A stretch of DNA of 64,000 nucleotides from contig CM055606.1 in NCBI GenBank assembly GCA_029379385.1, forward strand, positions 1,426,001-1,490,000. Direction: 5' to 3'. This DNA comes from Quillaja saponaria (lineage: Eukaryota > Streptophyta > Magnoliopsida > Fabales > Quillajaceae). The notes beneath the pieces were generated by a model. It was not told the origin of the DNA. It did no database searches and saw only the letters and a program-made list of their open reading frames with translations. The stretch's first letter is position 1. Every line of letters starts with the position of its first letter. Of this stretch, positions 51,632 to 61,130 are shown one piece after another. Made by a program: the position numbers and the translations under genes.

Positions 51632-52078
51632 TGATGGCTTTCCTTTTCTCTCTCCCTCTGCAACACCGCGACTTCTCTTTTATTGGATCTAAGCCTAGTG
51701 AGGGAGGAAACCTTACGCTCTGCCGTTGGATGAATATATAACGAACTACGCGTGCGTATGCTTTCGTCTTTGGTGTGTGAAAGTCAAAAGACATAGTAGG
51801 TGAAGTCGTTCATGATTTTTGAACGGACAAATATTTGGGCCAATTTGGTTTCTGAATGGTCTTTTGGGCCAGTGTAGGCTTATATAGCAACAGGCCCATA
51901 TGTTCTGTGATAGATATCCACAAACGGCGTCGTGTTTGCCCTTTCAAGAATGTAAAAGCCTTCAGCGAAGGCAGTAGAACCTCTCAATTTTAGGTTTCGA
52001 GTTCAAGATTTTTGCGAGTCTATTCTTCTTCGTCTCTGTTGCTCACAAGCTCACTCACATCTGAAGAAGAATCCTCCA
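51632..52078. promoter_or_regulatory. Shared divergent promoter of Pin1 and ATP synthase E-chain genes
   Basis: Only 447 bases separate the two start codons. TGGGCC lies at 51836-51841 and 51865-51870, and GGCCCA at 51893-51898. These are site II-type elements, bound by TCP factors and typical of plant mitochondrial and growth genes. Their cluster lies nearer the ATP synthase side. Confidence 0.6.
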
Positions 52079-53271
52079 ATGGCACCGCCACCAGGTCCTT
52101 ATTCTGGAACGAGCACGCTCGCTTTGGTAATTTCGTTGTTCCTTTTTCTGTTTGTTTCCCAGGAAAAAGAAAAGAAAATTTTCTCGAAATGCCAAATGGC
52201 CTAAATCCTTTGTAAATTCAATTATTCGTTGAAAGTTAAAATTTTGAATTATTTGTTTAGTTTGTCTGGTATAGAATTGAGTTTCTTACTAATACGATTG
52301 TTGGACATTGGCAGGTCGCTCGTGCTTCCGCTTTCTCCTTTGGACTCGTTTATGGAAGCATCAAGCTCAAGTACCTCAAGGTACTCTAATTCTGTTTCTT
52401 TATTGCAAAAGTATTATCATTCACTCATGTTCTGTTGCTATGTTAGATGTATGATTGTGGTTGCTTTAGATTAGTCATAACAAGGAATTTGACATTCATC
52501 TTTGATAATTTATTTGTCTTGTCTCTGTATGATTAAATTAGCAGATCGTATTATTTACTAGGCCGCGAACTACTGTTATATAATGATGACAATGTACATA
52601 CAGTGCTCAAGTTAGATTTTCTATAACCGTGGCATTGTAGAAGTTTGGGATTATTAGCTGCAAAATGTTCATAATAACAACGTCCTCCTTATACTAGACA
52701 TTAGAGAGTGTGCTGGAAATATATGAGTGAAAGACATACACACATGTCCTGCAAGCTGCAGAGTTAGCTCTGCTAAATTGATTTCAAATACAACTCCTCA
52801 GATTTATGATTCGAGCTCGTAGATAAGAAAATTGCAATTAGAATATCATAACTGATTCCAATCTAAAAGGGGAATATCCATGATACAGGCATGAGTTTGT
52901 GCCCTTCACAAAGTTCATTCTGTATGTTAGGCGATGGCCTTGTAATCTTTATGCCTAGTGCCAACTCTTAAGCAATTCTTTTATGTTACGTTCTTGCGAC
53001 CCTTATAGGGTGATGCCACTTGGTTGAGGTTGTTGCTTTCATTTTCATTTTCTAGGTTTGGTAGGTTTTGTCTCTTGAATTAAGAATGCTTTTTCTTGCA
53101 TCTACACACACATACATATCCTCCAGTTCTCAATGATGATAATTGTTGAGCTTTATGTGCCGTTTATGTTGTCTTTTTTGCATGACCTGAAGTTTGATTC
53201 TATTTCTGTATCTCAACTTTCAGGCAAAGGCCAAGTCTCACAAAAAAGCTGAAGCAAAGGCTCATCACTGA
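52079..53271 (+). CDS. Mitochondrial ATP synthase E-chain-like small protein
   Basis: Three tiny exons, 52079-52126, 52315-52380 and 53224-53271, join in frame to 53 residues. The start MAPPPGPYSGTSTLALVARA, one hydrophobic segment (about residues 13-33) and a basic tail KAKSHKKAEAKAHH match the small plant proteins annotated as ATP synthase E chain (subunit e). A GxxxG motif (GLVYG) lies in the membrane helix, as in subunit e of other eukaryotes, where it helps ATP synthase dimerise. The function is known from family annotation, not shown here. The gene is too small and interrupted to appear as one frame. Its promoter is shared with Pin1. Confidence 0.85.
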
Positions 53272-53839
53272 TCATTGGCTCCAGAAAGTGTTGGACGTGC
53301 ATTGGTTAGGGATTAGAAATAACGCATAGAGATGGGCTGTTCCATTGTTGCGTCCTTTTCTGAAGATTTGCCTGATTTATCATGTATACCTCAGCTTTAA
53401 AATTGTTGAGTTTGGCTACTTTGCTAGCCTTTGACTGCTTACAGCGTCTGCTTTTACTTTGTGAAATGCAGGAAAATTCTTGGATGCTCATTTCTTCTCC
53501 ATTTGCTAAAATAATTATTATGTTGGAATGACAAAGTTATTGTCTCTGCTCTGTCTTCACCAACTTCAGAACCCCCCTCCCTCAACAAAAAGAATTAACA
53601 ATAATACAAGATACTCCTTGCTTGAGGTATTGAGAGAACTTTCAGATTATGCCAACTAGATTCTCAATGGATATATGGTGGCAGTAGTTTCCTTGCTGCC
53701 AGTGATTATGAAATTTTTTAGTAACATGGAACTTAATTGGCTCTTGCAACATCTGCTGTCATACTTTCAGTCTGAATAAATATATTTTCTCGTAACTAAG
53801 TAATTAATGTATAAATAATATAATGTTAGACAATTTGAA
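53272..53839 (+). other. ATP synthase E-chain 3' untranslated region and spacer
   Basis: The early part is the likely 3' untranslated region. No other gene was seen. Confidence 0.5.
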
Positions 53840-54405
53840 ATTAACAAAAACTTAATTGACTTGTTAACAAATTGTTTTCATTAAAAGATTTGTTTATTAC
53901 AAACTTCGATATGACATAAAAATTATCAAAACTCATACGATTTGCTAACAATTGAACTAGTATCTGTTATTGTAAACATATTAATCGATAGATATTTAGA
54001 CGACTCAATTAATTACAAACTACAGCCTTACAAACTATCTTCATTTTCAATGTAAACATAAATTGCCATTAGCCCGATTTACTAACAATTATTCTAGCTC
54101 TTTGGAATTTACATGTAAATCATATAGACGGTTTTTTAAAATTTATTTTCATTTCCCATTCATACTTAAATAGCCAAGAAACTATTTGCATTTTACATGG
54201 AAATCGGCAAGTACTCAACCGATTTGCCTACAAACTATTTGCATTATAGAGTTACAAGTAAATCGGCAGTTCCGTAGACATTTCACCATCAAACTGAAAC
54301 TTCTCTCTTCTCGGATTTACACATAAATCGTCAACCATTTGTACAATTTGCCTACAAACTATTTTGTTTTGAATTTTACATGTAAATTGTCTTACACTTG
54401 CCTAT
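53840..54405. repeat. Degenerate tandem repeat (GATTTGCCTACAAACTATT units)
   Basis: About six to seven poorly conserved units of roughly 70-100 bases share GATTTGCCTACAAACTATTT followed by TTTACATGTAAATCG. Clear copies start near 53955, 54075, 54220 and 54345. Confidence 0.5.
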
Positions 54406-55858
54406 TTCCTTAAAACAAACATGTACGTATATGATTTGAGTACAAAGTGTTCTCATGTACACAAACTATTATTATACGAGTCGTGGTAGCGTGCGTTCCT
54501 TATCAGTAGGCAGCATGTCAAAAGCTCCCTCCTTATCTGCTTGGACACCATTTTCACTCTCCTGGGATTTTTCATACACCTTATTGTTGCTCCAATTATC
54601 AGCTGCTGACGGAGCTTACCCACCTGATTGACTGAGAAAATCTAGACCGGTACATGGTGGGTCCAAATTGGGTTTATCGTGGAGGTGAATGGTAAAGAGT
54701 TGGGATGAGAAAGACAAGGCCTTGGTGGTGGGTGGAGGAGGTGTGGCATTGCTTTATCTTATACTTACCCACCTCCTTCTTCTTCTTCCACTGAGCTTCC
54801 TTTTTGTATGAGATTTCACTTCTCCTACAAAAAATGAAACCCAAAGAAGAAGAGAGAAAATAGAGTGAGTTGAGTGTGTTGCTTTGTCTGTGTGTTCGCC
54901 ATGGCGTTGGTATACATGGGCTTGTAACATTTTTCATGTACAACTGATACAGAAGATTGTTAGATTTGGGCTCAATTTGTTTTCAGCCATTTGTCATAGT
55001 AATTGGACACTATAAAACCCAAACACCTATTTTCTTAATTGTGCTTATGAGAAGGTCCATTTCCACAATCACTATTACTTGCCTTGATATTATCTTGTAA
55101 GATAATTGAAGGACATAATTTTGTATATATCATGATTCACGATCATGAAAATGAAAATGAGCAAGGTGGGGACAATTATGATGGAGCATTTTCTAAATCT
55201 CATTCATGAACATGAAAGATAAAAAAAATCAGGACTTTTCCATGGATATGACAGAGGAATATAAGGGTTTTCTGTTTTGCTTTTACTTTGATTGGATTTG
55301 TGTTATTTCATGTATACTTGAATTAATGACCAATATTGGTTATTTATGATTTATGTCAAAACAGCCTCTAATAATGGGTGAGATTAATTAGAAGGAATTG
55401 CACTTTTCATGATTCATGTCAGTTCAATCAAAGCCAATTATGCATAAATATTTTATTTAAAATATTAAAGTTGTCATATGGTGAAGGAACATTGTTCATG
55501 ATTAATCTAGTACTACTAAGGTAACCTTAGTTGCTTCTTCAATTAGGAAGGAAAAGTCCAATAATTATGTTAGAGCAAGAAACCACATTGTACGTGTTAA
55601 AGCCAATGGTCTATATATTAGGTTTGGAGATAAGATTTGTTTATAAATAGATTTGATATGCTTAACTTCATATTGTCGTGGGATTAGATTGATCACATAA
55701 ACTTTTTCCCTTTTGTTTTATTTGGGACACACAATGAAGAAATTAAACATTAAGCCGAACAAATTTTATTTGGGACACACAATAAAGAAATCAAACATTA
55801 AGCCTACAAACTTTGAGTAATTCAAAGTTGAAACTCAATCGCGATATATATATATATA
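54406..55858. other. Spacer, no supported gene
   Basis: 54480-54900 is GC-richer, with a (CTT)n tract near 54776-54788, but contains no recognisable protein. The remainder is AT-rich. Confidence 0.45.
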
Positions 55859-56104
55859 CTAGTGGCCTGCACGCACATGTATGCATGTTCTGTATATATT
55901 TTATAATCTGATAAAAAAAAAGAGAGCAGGAGAGTAGGAGAGTAGGAGGTGGAAGAGAGTAAAAGAGTAGGAAAGTGGAGAGGTTATTATTTAGTAGTTA
56001 TTAAGTGATTGAATAAATTTTATTAATTAAATTAAATATTTAAATATGTGTATATTATATAATAAAAGATCATAAAGGATTTCTAGCTTTTATAATAGTA
56101 CAGA
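55859..56104 (-). mobile_element. Short non-autonomous Helitron-like element
   Basis: Read on the minus strand it starts TCTGTACTATTATAAAAGC and ends GCAGGCCACTAG. That is a 5' TC, a 3' CTAG and, about ten bases before the end, an imperfect hairpin (GCATAC-ATGT-GCGTGC). It sits between A and T. These are Helitron hallmarks. There is no coding capacity; the short length makes the call tentative. Confidence 0.4.
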
Positions 56105-56194
56105 TATATATTTGTTAAATGACACTTTAATTTACCTTGATAGACAAACAAGGATAGAGGCTTATGCAGAATTAAATCTCATTGCTCTTTCGTA

Positions 56195-57440
56195 TTTTTA
56201 AAGGAAAGTACTTCCCTTATACGAGTTTCACTCTTGCTAAGGCACGTGGTAATTATTTTTGGGCTTGGAGAAGTCTGCTTGAAGGTATAGAAGAATGATA
56301 GAGCAGGGAGCTAGATGGATGGTTGATGATGGGAAACAAATTGATATTCGAGAGTTTGCTTGGCTTCCCACATAAAGCTCAGGTTTTACCTTCTGCTCTT
56401 AATGAAATTAAATGAATATTTCAATTGATTGATGAACATCGTTCTTGGAATTTTTCTGCCCTCTCTTTTGTTTTTTCTCCTGCGCATGTTGCTCTTATTG
56501 CCACTTTACCTATTAGTATTACTAGAGTTCCAGATCGTGTTGTTTGGAATTTTGAACAAAAGGTCTCTTTTACTGTCCAATATGGTTACCATGTGGCGTG
56601 TGACACTCTATATCCTAGTAGAAACAGGCAGATGATGCCTCAAACAACCATTTATAAAGGAAGATTGGCAAATGAACATTCCTAATAAATTGAAGGGTTT
56701 TCTTTGGAGAGCTTGTCATGATATGCTTGCTATTTTGGATAATATTAATCGACGAGTCCCATAATTGTCTGTGTTATGCCTTATTTGCGGTGACAAGGAG
56801 GAAAGCCAACTCCATTTATATGTGGAATGCTCGTTTGAACACCAGGTCTGGATGTCGTCTACTTTGTCATTGCACTCTATCAATTTGCATTCAACGTCAC
56901 TTGCAGCTTGGCTTTCTACCATTTTCGATACTATTCCAAGGGAGGAGGGTACAACTGAGATTGCCTTCCTTCTTTTGTATATATGGAAGGTTAGGAATGA
57001 CAAACAGTTCAATGGTAAAAGTTGGGAATACAACAAGTTATCAGACATACTGCTTACTATAGAAATAAGTTCCGAATTAGTTTAAAGGATGGTGGTGATT
57101 CTCGGCCTTTTGTTAGTTCGGTTTCTGGAGCTAGTAATTCATGGAGAGCCCCATCTGGTTGTATAATCAAAATCAATTATGATGCGGTTGCGGACTGTGC
57201 AAGAAATAGAGGGTCAGTTGGTTTTGTTGCTCCGAATGGTGAAGGAAGGGTGTTGGTGACACGGACACGTGTGGTGGAACAGATCACCAACCCTGCGGTT
57301 TTAGATGCTACTGCACTTCGAGCAGCTGCTATGTTTGCAAGGATGAATGGTTGGAGTTCAGTCATCCTGGAAGAGGACTCCAAAAATGTGGATGCAGCTA
57401 CTGATAAGAATTTTACCAAGGTTTTTGTACTATCATTTTT
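56195..57440 (+). pseudogene. LINE (L1-type) retroelement 3' coding fragment, part 1
   Basis: Several + strand frames, broken by stops and shifts, carry blocks in the order expected after the reverse transcriptase domain of plant L1 elements: KGKYFPYTSF and YFWAWRSLLEG (56200-56285), GARWMVDDGKQIDI (from 56308), then IDEHRSWNFSAL and VWNFEQKVSFTV (56428-56580). The zinc-binding block CLICGDKEESQLHLYVEC follows at about 56780-56833. An RNase H-like start, APSGCIIKINYDAV, occurs near 57150, then LRAAAMFARMNGW and LEEDSKNVDA to 57395. The reverse transcriptase itself is missing. It is a truncated, dead copy. Confidence 0.8.
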
Positions 57441-58744
57441 TATTTAATCCAAGTAACAAATAACCTTAGTTACTGTTGTTTTTCTCATGTCAAAAGAATG
57501 TGTAATTGGGTTGATGCTGTGATAAAACAAATCCTTAAAAAATGAATTCATTTTTAAGTTTTAAGGAATTTGAGTATTTTATGTAATATTTCTTAATTAA
57601 TAAAAAATATATTTATTTTTGACAAAAAATAAATAAAATTTATAATAATTATTATGATAATTTAATATTATTTAATTTCATAAGTTATTATTTTATATAT
57701 ATTATCTTAAAAATAAATGTCAAGAGAAACTTATGGGAATACACTAATCCCTCAATAATTTGAGTTGTTGTGACTGGAAAACTTTCTTATGAGATGAAAC
57801 TGATTTGAAACTTTCATTTTTTGATTCGACTTTTGAATTTCTTAATGCCGGGCCTTCTCAGCTGTCAACTCCCACATTATAAAAGTTCCAACTTTTCTAT
57901 AAGGCCCAAGAACGGACTACTCATAATCTATTATTTTAAACAGACAGGTAACAATTCTATTGGTAAAAAAATAAAATAGGGACATACCACTTTATAAAAA
58001 GTTAGATTTTAATACGATTTATATAGGCAAAATTTGATTACATGCGATTGAGATTTTTTCCTTACAATTATCTTTGCATTTATTTAGTATGAACTAAATC
58101 TTATTTGAAGTTTGTAACTGTCTCTTTTCACAAATATTTTTGAACTAGTTCAAAATTTTAACATTACAGAAATTCCTCAACTACTAAATTCAATCGTGCC
58201 TTACCTATTCAATTCCTATTCAATTTTTCTTTTTTTAACAACAAACCTGATTTGATCTAGTCCTAACTAAAATTTCTTAAACTTTTACATAATTTTGTAA
58301 TTTTTTATGAATCAATTCATAAATAATTTAATTTTAAAATAATTTGATTCAAAGTAAGAAAACTATGATTTTCTTATCAAAAAATGATTCAATCATATGT
58401 TTATCTTGCACTGTTTTCTTAAGCTTATATAGAAAAAAAAAATTATGATATGAATTCATCCAGGACAAACTAAATACGATTGGAAAATCATTTAAATATT
58501 AAAAAAAAATCAATCTATTGAGCTAGATATCCGAACTAACAAATCAAATTTTCATTAGAAATATTATCCTAAATGAATGACATATTAGATTTTTATATAA
58601 TTTTATATTTATTTACGGATAAATTTACTAAAATGTAATTTGAATGCAATGGATCATGATCCAACACAAATTCAATTCAATTCACAAATCATTTAAACAT
58701 TTAAAAGGAAGCTTCCATTTGAATGATCATAAACCATTAATAAA
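57441..58744. other. Unexplained ~1.3-kb AT-rich insert splitting the LINE fragment
   Basis: The RNase H-like domain is interrupted here, between its LEEDSKNVDA and VIQQLLEWD blocks. The insert is AT-rich and non-coding. I found no convincing terminal inverted repeat or target duplication. A stretch near 57512-57540 (GTTGATGCTGTGATAAAACA) may be a decayed copy of the VIQQLL region. Confidence 0.45.
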
Positions 58745-59090
58745 TGTGATACAACAACTGTTGGAATGGGATTGAGAGGTCCGCTTGAAACATGTTTATC
58801 GTGAAAGAAATAAGGCTGCTAATCATTTGGCGAATATGGCTTTGGATCTACAAGAGGATGTGTTTGAATGGTTGCAACCTCCACCCTTTATTCGTCTCAT
58901 TCTCGATGAGGATAGTGCAAGGATAGCCTGGCCATGTCGTATAAGGATTACTGTACTTAATGTCTCTTGTTTTTGTTTTCATTTACCTTTTATTCGTCTC
59001 ATTCTCGATAAGGATAGTGCAAGGATAGCCTGGTAATGTCATATAGGGATTACTGTACTTAATGTCTCTTGTTTATGTTTTCCTTTTCCC
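58745..59090 (+). pseudogene. LINE retroelement RNase H tail, part 2, with tandem duplication
   Basis: The frame resumes with VIQQLLEWD, a stop, then LKHVYRERNKAANHLANMAL, the C-terminal block of plant LINE RNase H domains. After it, the segment beginning TTCGTCTCATTCTCGAT at 58891 is repeated at 58993 (offset 102), both copies ending in TGTACTTAATGTCTCTTG. Confidence 0.75.
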
Positions 59091-61130
59091 TCTTAATCAA
59101 ATAATAATAAAATAAAATATTCAACTAATTAATCAAATATTAGAACTGAAAAATCAAACTATTATTTGATATTATTACTTATTGATAAAAATGAAAATAT
59201 AAAATATAGTCCAAGTCTGACACACAGCCCGCCAGGTCACGTGGGTACATGTGTTCCGCCAATTTGTTAAATGGACCGCATGTGGGTCACCGATCACGTG
59301 CTACTCATCCCCTCAAATCCAAATACTGGCCCTACAGAGAAAGCCCAAATCGTCCAGGAAATCAAGCTACATAATTTAATATTCGGGTCAAATATAAGTA
59401 GTTTTTAAATAAAAATTGTGTAATATTCTATTCGACTTTCAGTAAATTTATTCTATTAAATTAATTATTTCATATTTATTAAAAATATATATATAAATAA
59501 TTAATTTTACATATTTTTATAATTATTTATTTTTCTGTGATACTAACCTAATCTTATTAATAGTTAACTGTAAAATGATATAATTTTTTTTCTTGTCTAT
59601 TTCTATTGTATATTGATATTAATAGTTTGTGATAACTTTAATATTTACATCAGTAAATTATTTCAATTTATTTATATTTGTAATTATAAATTTTAAATAA
59701 ATATCATTTAATAAAAAATCAAATATTTAAATTTCAATTTAAATATTTGTTAAATTTAATTTCAAAAAATATTATTTTAATTCAAATAAAAATTATAAAA
59801 TATTCAAATCTATCCCGTTCAGTATTATAACAAAATTTGTCCGTCACTTTCAGAATTTTCCGTCATTAGCCATAGTTATCACGCCCTTTAGAAAAAGATC
59901 GGCACCGCCCGGTGTACAGATTCGTACTTTTATAGTAGGACAATTTTGTCCCTACAACAGTCATATTATTATTATCAACTGTAGCCTCAGAAAATGTGTG
60001 GAGCAGTTTTGGCAAAACTGAGCGGAATATTGCATAATTTGGGGAAAAAAGAAGAAGGGAAAAGCAATAAAAAAAGTTCAACTTTTTCATTAAGTTTATG
60101 TTCTAATAATTTTATATCATGAAATTATTAGATTTTTAATTTATGTTAAGATAACACTAAATAAATAAAGCTAAATTTAATTTTTTTTAATCTTATGATT
60201 ATATCATGAATTTATTAGTTTTTTTATTTATGTTATGTGATTTTTGAAAATTGATTCACCTCATCAATATTTTTATACATGCAAAAGGATATATTTTAAT
60301 TTAAAATTTAAGAATTATTTAGAAAAAAACATTAAAAGTATAAGTTATTGGAGCGTAAACTTATTATAGGATTAATTGACAATTTCAAAAGAAAAATATG
60401 ACTTAATTAATTATTTTTGTAGTAAAATTACAAGAAATTAATGGTAAAATTTTATTTTATGTAATTAGATATAGTTTTTGTTCTAGTAAAAAAATGCAAT
60501 AAAAATAATAAATAATTAAATTTTTTTTCTTATAAATTTTTTTAAAATAAAATCATATACGAAGATCTGAAATTAAAATAAGAAAAATATAATATAAAAT
60601 TTTATCCCACCCCAAATCCGTCTCCCTTCTCATAAAAGAATTCTATAATAGTTTTCTAAAATCATTTTCCATGAATAACATTTATTTTTTGTTTGTCCAA
60701 TTAAGCTATGACCTTACACAGCTAGATATATTTGCCATAAAAAGTTATGGCGATTTGATAAGGATACAAATACGATTAATCTTTCGTTTGAGGTATGACG
60801 TGGACGTGGTTGTCATACCAATGAAAAAAAGAAAAAAAAAAAAAGGTTACATATTAGCTTTTCTATATTTTTTATGATCATTTTAGTATCACCATATATC
60901 AACCATATATCAACACATGTTCGATTTTGATGAGCAGAATCATGAGCCTCGAGACTATCTATTTTTATACTAGCTTACATAAGAATCTTATGGTAAACAA
61001 TAGTTTGAAGGTGAAATATGTAATAACTTCAATAATATATATATTTATTTATTTATTTATAAGAGGAACTATATCATTATATTAATTTTACAATTTTTTT
61101 TATTTGAAACAAAAAAGAAAAAGGGTGTGA
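59091..61130. other. AT-rich spacer with a small GC-richer island
   Basis: 59215-59345 stands out as GC-richer and contains two G-box cores, CACGTG at 59238-59243 and 59295-59300. The minus-strand frame 60090-59866 is not recognised. Elsewhere nothing is supported. Confidence 0.45.

Noticed and set aside
56425..57447. LINE frames as functional host genes
   Set aside because: Each carries only part of the retroelement block order, with stops and frameshifts between them.
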